Below, in pieces: positions 30,417-43,147 of a stretch of 64,000 nt of DNA. Under the pieces are notes generated by a model. That model had not been told where the DNA came from and made no database searches. It saw nothing but the letters and a program-made list of their open reading frames with translations. Positions within the stretch are counted from its first letter, which is position 1. Every line of letters starts with the position of its first letter. Position numbers and translations under genes: made by a program. The stretch covers positions 1,178,001 through 1,242,000 of the forward strand of contig NW_026516203.1 of the NCBI RefSeq assembly GCF_025602895.1, written 5' to 3'. This stretch comes from Polychytrium aggregatum. Lineage: Eukaryota; Chytridiomycota; Chytridiomycetes; Polychytriales.

Positions 30417-33400
30417 TTAGTCATCCAAAACAAGTTCCTCGGTCTCCTCGATGACCTCCTCGATCCACTCCTCGAGGTCTTCGGCATCATCGTCGTTTCG
30501 GACATCGGGGTCGAAGCCGTAGATTTCGATTCGTTTTCGGAGCTGCTTGCGGTACTCGTCCTGTCCACGGCGGCGGAAGGACTGCCAGTCATTCCACATG
30601 CGGATGCGGCGGTCGAGCAGGTCCCGGTTGACCTCGGTCTCCTGGGCCACGTCGTCCTTCTCAAAGTCCTTGGAGTAGCTCTTGAGATCCTTGCGGATGG
30701 CCTTCTGCTGCTCCTTGGACAGGAGCGTCGGAGGGCGCGGGCGCCAGAGGAGCTGCTTGAAGACAGGCATGTTCTGCTTGTTGAGCTGCTCGCCGGTGAA
30801 GCTCCAGATGACAAAGCCAGTGTCGACCTGGATTCTCCACCAAGAGACAGAGGTGGCGACGAAACGGCCGGTAGGATCCCACTCGACGTCGGTGCAGGCG
30901 TAGTGCTCGCCGTGGTTCATCATCACCAGATCCTCAACGTCCCAGAACTCAAGGTCGCCGTTGCCGAGCTTGATGCCAGCCAACACGCAGTATCGGCCCT
31001 TGGGAGACCAGTGGATCTGGTTGACACCCTTGCGCTCCATGGACTTGAGCAACTTGATGCTGGCAGTGGAGCCGGCGGTGATGGCAGTGTTACTCTTCTT
31101 GGCCGCAGCCTGGGCTTGGATGGTCTGCATCTCATAAAAGTGGGCCATGATCTTCTGACCCTCGGTGGAGAGGACAGCAAAGCGAGAACCATTGGGCTCC
31201 CAGTTGATGCTGGTGATGGATTCGTTCGGGTTGGAGATCTCAAGGACGTCGACAGGGATACCCTTTTCGGCCATGCGGAAGATTTCAAAGTTGGTGCTGG
31301 ACTGCTTCTTGGTCTTCATACGATCGACCTTGACGAGAAGATAGTCGCCCGACGACTGCCAGTGCATCTTGCACTGATTGAAGGAGCGGCGGAGAAACAG
31401 TCGGATGAGTGGGACAGAGTTCATGAAAGTGGTCGTGCTATATCCAGCAAGCTCAACGGTGCCTGAGCACATTCCATAGGCACAGCCCAGCCTTTGGACA
31501 GACTCTCTTCGAGCCAACGCATCAAACACCGAGACACACTTACATCAGTGACGTTGAACAAGTTCTTGGTGCGGAGAATCTCGCGGTTGGGGATGGACAT
31601 GACCGTGACACGAGCCGGGGTGTTGCCGCTCTCAGAGATCCAGAAGCTGATGATGTTCTGGTTCGGACACCAGGCAAAGCCCTGGAGGTTCTCGATCTTG
31701 ATGGACTTTTTGTCGAGCAGGCCCATGCCGGGGGTTTCGTAGATGGAGATCAGGCCTTGGACACCGGGGGTCATGCGGGCCAGGTACTTGTCGTCATGCG
31801 ACCACTTGAAGACCGGCCAGTCGATGCGGAAGGAGGAGCCGCCGGTCTGGGAGCGCTCGGCCGAGGCGACGCTGGCGGGGTCAACGGCAAAGGTTCGGAG
31901 TTGGAGGCCAGAAACGATATCCCAGACAATGATGTTCTGTGGGATACGGTTCGGGGATTATTGGCAAGGAGGGGGGGGAAGCGAGGGATTCGAAAGATGC
32001 ACCAAGGCAGCGAAACGGGCGAGGAGGGGAGAGAATAGAGCGGGAGATAGTCAGCATCGAGTCAAATGAGACATGCTGATCAACAGGCCAAAGTCGCCAT
32101 GCGCTCCACAGTAACGCTCATCAGTTTTCTGTTCTATGGTAATCACAAAGTACAAGAATCCACTCTGCTTCATACAAGTAGTATGTGAAAGAGCTCATCC
32201 CCTGAGCGACCGGTGGAGCCGCATCTACGCCTGTCGAGCGGGCCCAAACGGTCGAGGAGCGCCAGGGCAGCAACATCCAAGGGCACGCCGAATCAGAGGA
32301 AAGCGACGGCGACTTACGTGGAGCTCGCCGGTGGGGGTGGTGAAGGACTCATTGCTCCAGGTGACGAGATACTTCTCGTTGGGACTGAAGTCGATGAGCT
32401 TGACGTTTTGGTGGACGAATCGGATGATCTTGTTCCAGCTTGGGCCACCCCAGAGAACAATGCCCTGCTTGTGGAAGGTGGCCAGATAGTTGCCCTTGGG
32501 CGACCAGCTCAGATACATGTCGGACCAGTTCTGTGTGCGCGCGGAAGAGATTGGAGAAGGCAAATGGAGAGGGCGACGACAAGTCAGTGGCGCTAGCTCG
32601 GGGGCTCGGGTCGCGGTGACGAATTGGGCCGAGGGGACGGAGTATCGAAGGGCTGGGCGGACCAGAGTCGAGTCTGATTGATCGGCAGCAAGCCGAAATT
32701 TGGGCAACAGTCGGCCACAGCAACACCACTTACAGGACGGGAGTAGACGAGCTCGGGATCTTGCGACTTGTTGTTCCAGAAGATGCTGACTTCGTCGCCA
32801 CGCATAACGACCCACTGGTCGCGGGCACGAGGATCAGTGAGCCAGGACTTGAGATGCTCCTTCTCAACGTATTCGGCAGACTCCGGGGCCTGGAACTCGT
32901 CAGGAACCGAGCGGCAGGCTTCAATGTCATCGAGCTTGTTGACAGCGAGGATGTGGGTCTTGGTCATCTTGTGGCCATCGCCGTGCTTGACAGCGAGATC
33001 AGCCTGCTCGGGGGTTTCAAAATCAAGGAACATGTATCTGGATTGCAGGCATTGAGGGAATATCGGATGAGTCGGCGGGATAGATGGGTCGGGGCACTGC
33101 CGCGGCTGGCAGATCTTGGTCGGCGCGGGCCAGAGAGAGAGGGCAGGCCACTGACTCGGCAATACACAAAAGAAGCACACCCACGGATCCGCCAGATCGC
33201 GAGTACGAATGGCTGGATATCCGATGCGTAGAAGCGATAACTCCAGCCCAGGCTACGACCAACAGAGCCAGGATGGGCCGATCAGACCGGCTTTTGACGA
33301 GATCGGGCGGCAAGAGATGGTGGAGGTGGAGAAAGACCTACCCTTTGCTCTCGCCAGTTTCGGGATCCATGGGCATGAAGACGCCGCCATCCTTGACGGT

Positions 33401-33601
33401 GCCAAAGTTGACAAAGATCTTCTTGACGGCAGCGATCAGCTTCTCCTCCTTGGCCTCATTGACGATGGGCAGGTTATCGACAACGATGACCGAGTCGTAG
33501 CCGGATGGGTAGTCGACCTCGTACTTCTGGACAATGTCGGAGTAGTCGATATCGTCGCTGTCATCGTAGTGCAGAGTCTTCTTGGACTTTGAGGAGGACA
33601 T
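30417..33601 (-). CDS. PRT1: Translation initiation factor eIF3 subunit b
   Basis: Scaffold subunit of eIF3, which recruits the 40S ribosome. Five exons (33601-33342, 33037-32734, 32530-32318, 31936-31544, 31373-30417) join in phase to 708 residues, typical for eIF3b. The N-terminal RRM spans exons 1-2 (YDSVIVVDNLPIVNEAKEEK then GYMFLDFETPEQADLAV). The WD40-like propeller follows: YLSWSPKGNYLATFHKQGIV, WGGPSWNKI, WCPNQNIISFW, FNVTDCKMHWQSSGDYLLVK, TNFEIFRM, WEPNGSRFAVL and WSFTGE. The C-terminal basic then acidic tail (RRIRMWNDWQSFRRRGQDEY, ending EELVLDD) is the eIF3g/i-binding region in the family. It diverges from TOM40 across 653 bp. Confidence 0.97.
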
Positions 33602-34254
33602 GGCTGCGGGGGGGGTGTTCGCGCGGCGGTGGGCAGACAGATGGGCAGCGAGCCGAGGAGCAGGCGGATGGCAGAGAGGCCGAGGTGACGCTGAGGATGG
33701 GGCAGCTATGAAGGTCGAGCGAGCGTGTTGGAACAACCAGACAGAAAAAAAAAGGGCAGAAAAAAGTCAGGTGAGAACGGCGGGCGAGAACAGGCGAGAG
33801 CAGACGAGAGCAGACGAGAGCAGACGAGAGCGGGGAACAGCGAGACGCGGGCGACACAGAACAGGCAGGGGTGCTGGTGCCACGGGGATGCTGCTGCACT
33901 CGATCCAGGCTGCAGCCACTCGATCCGGCGATCCGCAGCCGCGTCGCCGTTCCGTGCGCCGTTCTGTGTCGCCCGTTCGACTGGCTGTCCGCATTCCTCC
34001 ACTGCCAGCCGAAAAAAAATTTTCGCCCGCCTGTCCATCCGCAGAGAGCACCCGCGCTGCCTGCCCTCCTCGTCTTTCGCCGAGTCGCTGTCGTCGTCGC
34101 TGCTGCTGCTGCTGCTGCCTGTCTGTCTGCCTGCCTGCCTGCCTGCCTGATCGCCCTGGGACCCGCATACGCTCGCAAGCATCCTGTCTAGGCCTCTCCA
34201 GCGCCCGTCTCCTTCATCAAGACCCTCACCTACCCCGTCCGATTCAAGCCGATC
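33602..34254. promoter_or_regulatory. Divergent promoter region eIF3b / TOM40
   Basis: 653 bp between two oppositely transcribed housekeeping genes. It contains CAGACGAGAG repeats (about 33795-33832), an A-rich run at 33745-33754 and 34013-34020, and CTG/CTGCC repeats at about 34100-34150 upstream of TOM40. No separate gene is supported. Confidence 0.5.
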
Positions 34255-36155
34255 ATGTCGCCCTTTGCCAACCTGCTCGATCAGTTCAAGGCCTACCGGG
34301 AAAAGATGCCCGCTCCCGTCAGCTTCGAGGCTTTGCACCGCGAGATCAAAGGTACCTGTCGCAGCCGCGCACGCGCAAGCACATCTCGATCGCTGTCGGG
34401 TCGGCCATGAGCAGTTCTCAGAACCGAGATGAGCCTCCGAGCTGCTGGTTGGACAGGCACCGGATCTCGGGCAGATCAGGCAGATCAGACCGATCAGGCC
34501 GATCGAGTGGGTCGAGTGATGGTCCGATACGACCATTTGCTACCGCCACCTCCCGCCTCGGCCACTCGATCGCTTAACGCGCCAGCCACGAGTCACTTAC
34601 CATTGGCATTCCGTCTCGGCTTGCCTCTTCCAGGTGTCCACCCAACGCTGCATCTGATTGACGGCGCCAAGTTCGAGCTGACCTCGATGCTCTCGCCCAA
34701 CTTTATGGTCTCCCACTCCTTCGCCTGGGGCAGCTCCAACCACCAGCAGCCTCCGTCCTACCACTTTGGTGCCGGATATCACACTGCCAAGGTAGGCCGA
34801 CGAGTTTTAGGGGATTGAGGCCAAGCGACCAACTGCGGATCTGCGGATCTGCTGTCGGATGCAGTTAGAGTGGCGGCAGCGGTGGTGGTGGTGACGCTCC
34901 ATGTCCTGGGCTGCGATACAACGTCTTGGCAATGTGCTTGCATCCGCAGTGACCATGGTCGCAGCAGTGCCGGGCCTGCTCTGTATCTCCCTGGCGGCTT
35001 GCTGATGCTTTACACAATCATACCCCGGTCTCGGCAGTACATGATGCACGGACAGGTCGACCATGACGGCAACCTCTCGGCCCGCGCCAACTACAACTGG
35101 ATCCCGGCTCCCACCCCTGTCCAGCCCACGGACCCCAACACCCCCCCTCCTCCGCCGCCGACCCCTCGCCATGGCTCCAGCTCCAAATTCCAGGGCCAGT
35201 TCTCGGGCCACCCCGAAAACAACATGTTCATGCTGGAGCACGAGTACCTCAACAACGACTTTACGATCAACGTCAGGGCCATCAACCCCAACCCAATCGC
35301 CAGCCCTGCGTCGTACGTCGCCAGCAACCCCCCGCCCAAGGGCAGGACCCACCCGTCGGCGGTCACGGGTATCTACTCAGTGTCGTACCTCCAGTCAGTC
35401 TCGAAATCGCTGTCGCTTGGTGGCGAGTTCACCCTGCAGCGCCTCACTGCCGACATGGACGAGCCCAGCACCACGCTCGCTCTCCGCTACGCACCTCCCG
35501 CCTCGGAGCTGCCTGCTCCCACCTCGCTCCCCCCTGGCATGCCCTCCCCCTATATGCCCATCAACCCCAACGACCCGACCCAGGTCTTCACCACGACCTT
35601 CAGCCCTTCAACAGGCATGCTGCACGCGTCTTACTGGCGAAGACTCAACCAGCGCCTCGAGGTTGCGGCCGAGACCCAGATGCTGATGACACCTGCGGGA
35701 GCTCGTGGCGAAGGCCGACGCGAGGGCATCGCCGCCGTTGGATTCAAGCTGGATACGGTGCACTCTACCATCCGTGGCATGTTTGACTCTCACGGCAAGG
35801 TTTCGGCGCACATTGAGGAGCGCATGGCTCCTGGATTGACGTTCCAGGTACGTTGGTGGAGCAAGCAACCCCGAGTGTGACCATTGATGCGGCGTGGATA
35901 GAGCTATGTGGTCGGCAGAGTCAATCCGACCTGGTGGGATGGACCGACGCCAAAGTCGCTGTAGATCCATCACCGTCTGCAAAGCTACTCAGGCCGTGCA
36001 GTCTCACGGATGGATATGGATGCTAACCACGATCCGTCTCCCTCTCTCACTACGTGCTGCTTCGCATGCACCGCCAGATCTCGGGTGAAATCGACTATGC
36101 CAAGGGTGCTGGTGGCGCCGGTCGTGTTGGTGTCGGATTCACCCTCGAGGCGTAA
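34255..36155 (+). CDS. TOM40: TOM40, mitochondrial import channel
   Basis: Beta-barrel pore of the outer-membrane translocase. Four exons (34255-34351, 34634-34791, 35038-35847, 36078-36155) join in phase to 380 residues. Seen: N-terminal helix NLLDQFKAYREKM; GVHPTLHLIDGAKFELTSML; SPNFMVSHSFAWGS; barrel strands such as MHGQVDHDGNLSARANYNW, SVSKSLSLGGEFTLQRL and MFDSHGKVSAHIEERMAPGL; and the terminal ISGEIDYAKGAGGAGRVGVG ending in FTLEA. A Pro-rich loop (about residues 115-130) and another PPGMP...NPND loop are longer than in yeast. The last exon is only 26 codons and carries the final beta-strand, the expected beta-signal position. Confidence 0.93.
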
Positions 36156-38148
36156 TCTCCCCTCCCTCCCTCCTGTAGATCCACATAGCAGCATACAGCC
36201 CCCTCCTGAGAATGTGCGGACAGCCCATGCTCTCCAGAAATCATCATTGTAATTATTACAGCAGAATCGAAACGGGGACACGATGCTTGAGGTCGATGGC
36301 CACACTATTTTCTGAATCCCGGTGCGCCGAAAGGGCCATCATGGAGCATCATGCGGCGGACATGATCATGGTGCGCACCAGCGAGCTGTCCTTCCTGGAG
36401 ATCCCGAGCCCGGATGGCATCACGATGGGAACACCGAGCCTGGCCAGGACCGTGTCCGTCCCAGACGACTTTTCGTCTTTTCTGGGGGTGCTGCGCGGCC
36501 TTGACGACAGCCGCGACCAATGGCGGGACAGAGAACAGGGGGAAGGAAGGACCCCGGTTTGCGGTCGTGTCGACCGCGTGAAAGCCAGCAAATGACGGCG
36601 GGTGACGGCGGATGGCGGCGGGAGAATTGCATGCGGGCAGGGCGGCGGCGGCTTCGACAAGACGATCCCTGGCATTCTAGAATGCACATGGCGTGTTCGG
36701 CAATCGAAGGCGGCAGACATGTGGGCGACACAAACACGCTCCACTGCGGCCACACGGCGCCATCAGCAAGGCGACGCGCCGGCAAGGGGGCGGAACAGCC
36801 TTGCTGGGCGCCACTGCGACTTTGGCCGCGTCACATGGACAGCGAGGGCTGTGTCTGCGGCGCTCTCTGGCTGCTGCTGATTGGTCGGTGTCTGGGAGGA
36901 CGACGCGCGCCAAGAGCATTTGTGTTCCGCCGGCCAGCACAGCCGACTCTGCATGTGTGTGGGTGGCGCACTGAATGGCGCTGTATCCGATTGGTTGGGG
37001 CCGCAGGTTGTGTTTGTGCACCAGAAAGAAGCAGCTGGCGATCGACGACACCGCGTCCAACCGGCGTCACCACAGAGACAGCGCCGATCGAGCGCCTTCG
37101 GTCCCCGACTGACCGGCCACTCTGTGACCACACACAGAGCCCAGAAGAGAACCCAGGGAAACACGCGCTATTTCAGGCCCATTTCATATGCGGGCGGGAC
37201 CATTTCGTCGGGGAGAGGCCATCGACGATCCGCAGGTCTCATTTGTCCACCGAATGTGTCATCTGCGGAATATGCCACTGACCAAGTATCGCATCAAACA
37301 AATACCCTATCAACCAAGTATCCCATCAACCAAATATACCGCCAACCAAACGTCCAAAGCGTTGCCGGCCGCCAGTTGTCTGGGCCGGCTCGCTCTGTGC
37401 AGTGTTGCACGCACAGCTTGTTTGTGCGCCCGCGCCAGGGCGACAGCCGCGCAGCCCCCACCCGTCCGCGCACCACTGGCCGCGCACCACTGGCCGCGCC
37501 CTTCCGCGGCGGCAATCAGCTGGCCTCTGTGGGGCCCTCTTCTCTTTTTCCTGGCTCCTGAGCGCACCCGTCCTTCTGGAACTCAAAAGCAGCGCTGTCC
37601 CCCATCGCCCTGCTCGCTGGCCTCACCCTCGTCCTTTTCTTTCTGCTATTCCTCTTCTTTCCTTCCGGCCGGGCTTCCTCGTCGTCCACCGACCTTCTCG
37701 GCTCTCGTGCCCGCTGCCGCTGTTGGTGAGTCGTGGATCTCCCGCCCACGTCGCCCATGCTGCCCACCCCCAGGCCCGATCGCATCAGCCCATCGCCCTT
37801 GATCTGCCCTGTCTGCCGCGGTTCCCGCCGTTTCACCTCCCACGTTTTGCTGCCAGCCATGCCGCACCGCCAGGATCGGGCGCCTTTGCCGCCGCCTTTT
37901 TTTCGATCCTGCCGCAAAACTCTATCGTGCTGCCATTGGCCCAGGCAGCCAACTCGTCCTGTCTCCTCTGGGATTGCCGCGGTTTAGCCCGTTTCCGACA
38001 CTGAACCAGCCCTGTGCCTTTTATCCCCCTGGCTCTCACCTCAGCCGTTCCTTTCCGCCAAGTTTCCGCCTCCTCTTCAGCCAGCAGCAGCCGAGCTCCT
38101 CTCCCCGTCTGCAGCCGCCCATCGGTCCTGTTCAAACTCCAGCCCAGC
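36156..38148. other. Gene-free interval, about 2 kb
   Basis: I find no coding exon with a recognisable domain. It contains an ACGGGGACAC motif at 36269-36281, a CATCAACCAAATA-type imperfect repeat at about 37285-37350, and pyrimidine-rich sequence leading to the transporter gene. GC-rich overlapping frames on both strands look spurious. Confidence 0.5.
36269..36281 (+). repeat. ACGGGGACAC-type motif copy
   Basis: GAAACGGGGACAC, 114 bp after the TOM40 stop. About 35 bp further, ACACTATTTTCTGAATCC resembles CACTCTTTTCTGGGTCC in copy B at 24162. It may be a third, more diverged copy of the family. Confidence 0.4.
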
Positions 38149-40006
38149 ATGGCTTTCTCCGACCAACCATGGTTTTGGATGCTTGCATACTTTGGTCTGA
38201 GCACGGCCATGACACTCTGTAAGCCCCCCACTCTTTGCATATGAACATTCTCTCCTCACCAACACAGCCCGCCCGCCTCGCGATGGCAGATGTGCAATCC
38301 CCTTGGCTTTCTGCGGCACCCAACACTCGCTATGCCTTGTGGGGCTCCTCACATCCATCGCTTCTTGAGGCATCAATGACTCGTACGCTCTTTCTTTTGC
38401 TAATATTCGTATCCTTCCATCTCTCATCTCTCCTTGGATCCGCCAGACAACAAGGCCATCCTCAGTGTTGCCGATTTCCACATGCCGTGGCTGATAGCCT
38501 CGCTACACACCTTCTTCAGCGGCCTGGGCAGTCTGATTTGCATCATCTGGATGAATGAGAGTCAGCCGCTGCTTCTTGCCGGCCAGGTCCGCCGACGATC
38601 TCGATCACATCAAAAACTGTCAGTCGATCTGGAGTCATCTGCCTTCCTCGGCCCCCATGCGGGCTCCGACGCTGGCTCGCTGGACGAGCACAGCGATCCG
38701 TCGTCGCCGACCTCCTCGATCCTCACCATCGATACCGACGTTGACTCGTCCTCGTCCTCGCCTTCGTGGAAGTACGCCTACCTGTTCCGAATTCCGCCCT
38801 CGGTCGTGGCCTTCTCGATCCTGTACACCCTCAACATTGCCTTTTCCAACATCGGCTTGCTGGGCGTTTCCCTGCCGCTCTACCAGATGATCCGGTGCAC
38901 CAACCCGCTGATTACCTTTGTGATGGAGTTCTTCTGCTTTGGTCGACGGGAAACCAACATCGTCTATCTATCACTCTTCATGGTAAGCAGAGCCAAGCTC
39001 GGCTGGGATCACCATCGCTCTTCTGACTTTCGGCCGGACACGGTGCAGTTTAGATCGCACTGGCTTTGCTGGCCTCCTCTCTCGCTCTCCCCCCCCCACT
39101 TGCTGCCTCTGCTAACCATGTATATCCATTCGGCTCGCGTTCCATCCTCACCCTCCCTGCAGGTCGTGGTTGGCGTCGGCCTTACCGTCTACGGCGAGGT
39201 CCAGAGCACCGCTCTGGGCGTGATCCTCAATTTCATCGGAGTTATCCTCTCGTCCGTCAAGGGCGTGTTCACCAACATTCTCCTCAAAGGCGGCAGCTCC
39301 TCGTCCAAGAGCAAGTCCAATTCGTTTGTTCTCCTCTTCCGCCTCTCGCTGCTAGCCGTCCTGCAGTGTCTCGTCGCCGCGTATTTTGTTGGCGAGATCG
39401 ATGAGTTCGTGGGCTATCTCAAAAATCTGCAATGGAACTGGAGCCCCTTTGGCCCCCACATCTTGGGCCTGCTCGGACTGGCCTCGGCAACCAACGCGAG
39501 CCCCACCGACATCCAAGTCCCCATTGGCAATGGCACCCTCGTCGATACCCAACTGCCGGCTGCCGAAACGCCCCTCTCTCTAGGCGAATGGGGCTGGATG
39601 GTCTGCTTCAACGGTGTCCTGGCCTTCCTCGTCAACTATGTCAGCTTTACCACCAACGGCAAGACGAGCGCATTGGCCATGGCCATTGCCGGCAACGTCA
39701 AGCAAGTCCTGATGATCTGTCTGAGCGTGGTTCTCTTCAGCTACATCTTCACGTACCACTCGGCTCTTGGTAAGCACCACAGCCATGCACATGCACATGC
39801 ACACGGACAAGGCAGGTCCCCGACGCCATACGTGCCTATTCCGCCATCTGTCGAATCGATGGTCGCAGCGATCGGAAACCGCCTCCTAGGGTGCCGGTTT
39901 CAGTGTCTGACCTCGGCCTTCGTCCGTTCACATGATCTCCTCAGGCATCGTCGTCACCCTTGCTGGCGGTCTGATATATTCGCTTGCCAAAATCAAGTCA
40001 CGGTAA
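38149..40006 (+). CDS. TPT/nucleotide-sugar transporter family protein
   Basis: Multi-pass transporter of the drug/metabolite superfamily (triose-phosphate translocator branch), expected in Golgi or ER membrane; substrate unknown. Four exons (38149-38218, 38447-38982, 39163-39769, 39945-40006) join in phase to 424 residues. Seen: WMLAYFGLSTAMTLYNKAIL (the family's conserved opening); a Ser/Asp-rich cytosolic loop (about residues 65-120); VVAFSILYTLNIAFSNIGLL; VSLPLYQMIRCTNPL, close to the family's VSFHQVVRATTP segment; GLTVYGEVQSTALGVILNFI; AFLVNYVSFTTNGKTSALAM; VKQVLMICLSVVLF; and a C-terminal GIVVTLAGGLIYSLAKIKSR. About ten hydrophobic segments are evident. It converges on NUDCD1, 133 bp apart. 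Confidence 0.88.
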
Positions 40007-40139
40007 CAATCTGGCCGGCTTGTGCGTGCTCCTTTGGTGTTGTCCTGTCCAAATATATCATAACAACCCTCCCGACTCTCAGCGACTCTCTATCTCGGCT
40101 GGTGATTTGAGTGAGCCCCGCGCAAGCGTGCGTGTTCGT

Positions 40140-42649
40140 TTATTCCATCTGGATCACCACGGCACCCGAATCCCTGAGGACGAGAAACCCGCTGCCATTA
40201 GCCACGCGGATCTGCCCGAGCCCGACGACTTCGTCGGCACCGCCGGCTTCGCCCAGCCCGTCCAGGGTCACAAGATATTGATCGGCCCAGTCCTGGCTCG
40301 AATGCTGGTAGATGTACAGTTGCTTCTTGGCCTCGGCAATCAGGGCGTAACGATGGTCGTCCGTGAAGGCGATATACTTTTTCTGCGTCTTGCTGGCCTG
40401 GACAAAACCCAAGGCGTCGAATGTCCGCACATGGGCCACGTCGACACCAGAGGTTGCATCGGAGGACTTGCCGCCACTTGCCGAGGAAGCAGTTTGAACT
40501 GTGTAGACGAGGGCATCGACATCGGACTGCAGCAAGAGACCCATGCACCTGGAGGAGGCCGCTGTCGATCCGAGCACCTGAGGGGCACCAGGGAGGCTGC
40601 TGTCGATGGAATCGCTGGGCGGACCAGCAACAAGCATGTTGCCGAGCCATTCGTGGCCCGACCCGTACGAAACGTGTGTTCTCGCCGGGGCAGCCGTTGG
40701 ATTGATCAAGAACCGAGCCAGCGCAACGGGGCGGCCCTCAAAATCAACCTTCTCCGAGCGTTCGGAGAGGAACCGCTGCTGGTCCATGACCGTGCCCGGG
40801 GCATAAGCACGATGGCCAAACGATCCGTCGTCCGGAGCCGTGTACTTTTCCAGCTTCTCGACAAAGACGGCAAGCTCGCTTGGGTCCAGGGTCTCGGGCT
40901 CAGACTCGGCGCTGTCGAAGAGCTGGCTCCAGCGAGTATTTTCGTTGCTCTTCTGCAGGTACAGCGTCAGATTGCGGTTGCCTTCGAGCGTCCACAGGCT
41001 TTCGTATGGAACGATCTGGTCAAAGAGCACGTCCGGCAAGATGGTGGGAATGTCCGGCGACAGAATCGACAGGACGATCCGGGATCGCTCAAACCGGCAC
41101 CGGACCTGGCGCTTGTCGAAGGGCTCGCGAAAGTTGATCGAGAGGGTGACGTCCGAGTCGGACTGCATCCACATGTACTCAAACGGGGCTGCAGTGTCCT
41201 GGGCGGAGGGCACCGAAGGCCCAGCCAGATGCGGCTCGACTTGAATCGGCACGGCTGCATCAGCGGGGCCATCTACAACCGTGGGCACTACTGCATCCTT
41301 GCGCAGACAGGCTTCAAAGGGTCTTGCACTGGCCACGACCAACCCAAGGCCGCCAGACTCGATCAGCACGGAGTACGGTTGATCGACACCTCGGAAGCTC
41401 GCCAGTCTCTGAACCGGCGTCGATCCTCCCGTTCGCAGCAGCTCCATCTGCAGCAGATCGAGACGGAAAGAGTATCGGGTCTCTCGGCTGGCTTTGAGCG
41501 CCATTGGCGATTCGGGGCTGTCTTCTCCTGGGACAAGATACGAGACGCAGAGCGTGATCCTGTCCGCCGATGGCCCAGGCTCCAACAGAGCATCCAAAAG
41601 CGTGCATGCCGACGATTCGACAGGTGGCTCGGAGAACAGGCGGTGGCGGATGATCCCGGTGTCGAGCAGCTGGTGAGACTGGAGCAACCCGGAAGTTGGG
41701 TCGAAACGGAGCAGGGCAAGCGCCTCTGCTCCGTCGGCCACCGCAACCATGTCTTCTGCGATCGTGCATACCGACGGGTATTCCCGCGACAGCTCGGGAA
41801 GGGCTGGAATCGGGAACCGATAGAGGGACTGGAACTTGACATCGGACGTGGTCTGTTCGCGACATGTGTCGAGGGGAGAATCAGATCGCTGCCAGACAGA
41901 CCAGAGCCAGACCAGAGCCAGACGGACCAGAGCCAGCATACAAATCGTTGGCCGCTGTGCTGAGATATCCCCCTTCCTTCAGCCAGAATGAGCTGCCCTC
42001 GACAAAGCTGCAGCGTACCAACCTCATCGACAACGGCATGGATCACCCGATAGAACTGATCGACAAAGAAGAAAGAGTTGCGCCTGAACGGATTGGCAAA
42101 GAGGTTGTTGAACCGGCTCCTGAACTCCAGGACCTTGAAGGGCAGCTGAGAAACGCATGGGGCCTTGGCATCGAGGGCCACTGTAGTAGGCTGCCCATCA
42201 GCCGCGCGCAACGGATGGTAGGAGACCGAGCGAACACCTGCACCCAGGCGGAGCTTATAGCTCTCGAATCTACCAGAGCCCCGGTCCAGCAACGAGTTTC
42301 GTCACCCGGATCGATAGGAGCGACGGCAGGAGATGTGGATTAGCCACACAGGCCAAATTTCGGTGGAGAGAAGCGCAGAGAGCAGTCCGCTCAACCGGGG
42401 CGGGGCCGTGGGTCGAGCATGCGCCGGACGCAGCGGGTTGACCTTGTGAAAAAGGTCGAACAGCCATCGAGATCTCGAGCGTGCTGCAGAGCAAGGATCG
42501 GGGAGCAGACGCAATACTGTGTGATCCCGGCCACCGAAGCCAAGGTATCTCCGGTGCCATATACTCCACCCGCGGTTTTCACTCGGCAGTACCCACCTCG
42601 GGTTGATCAGGCGGTTGTTGGGATGGAATTCCAGCGGCATCTGGGCCAT
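40140..42649 (-). CDS. NUDCD1: NudC domain-containing protein 1 (NUDCD1)
   Basis: Probable HSP90 co-chaperone; in animals it helps WD40 proteins and COPI-related clients fold. Three exons (42649-42597, 42269-42023, 41828-40140) join in phase to 662 residues. The opening INPRFESYKLRL matches the animal LDPRFEGYKLSL. The N-terminal propeller part includes SFFFVDQFYRVIHAVVDE. The central CS/p23 domain (YMWMQSDSDVTLSINF, then NRNLTLYLQKSNENTRWSQL) is diagnostic. The C-terminal part includes SDVDALVYTVQ, FDALGFVQASKTQKKYIAF and the end SGFLVLRDSGAVVIQME. Divergent with BUD22. Confidence 0.92.
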
Positions 42650-43147
42650 GTCGACGTCGGGATGGAGACAGCGATGGCGAGCTGGACCAGCGGAACACCG
42701 TCACAATCAACCGCGAACGCAACCTGGCCCTGGCTGGAGCCAGGCTCACGTGGAAGGCGCTCCTGGCTCGGCACTGCCTTCGTTGGGCATCGACCCCAGC
42801 GCGACTGGTCACTGCTGCTGCTACTGCTGCTGACCGGCAGTACCTCGCGCCGAAGCCATGGGCTCTCGATGTTACTGGCGCCTTGCTCCAGCCCGACCCA
42901 CAGCCCCGTGATGGATCATGTTGAATCGAGCCACTGCGACGGATCGATCCGGTGACACTCGATCCGATTCTGTACCACGTGAGCGTGTGTGACCCGACAA
43001 GTGGCGAGAACGCTCTCGCGAGAGCAATCTCGTCGCGGCTGCTTTTTTTCATTGCACGACTTCCGCCCGTGTTGTCGGCGCTGGCGAATTGTTCGCGGAT
43101 CCGTCCCAAGTCCCAAGCTGGCCGGCCAAGACAACAGGAGCACCGAC

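Noticed and set aside
33582-34577. 331-residue forward open frame between eIF3b and TOM40
   Set aside because: Composed of simple-repeat translation (Arg/Glu and Cys runs); it crosses the divergent promoter and TOM40 exon 1 in another frame.
39984-41963. 659-residue forward open frame
   Set aside because: Antisense to NUDCD1, whose CS domain and family blocks are on the other strand.
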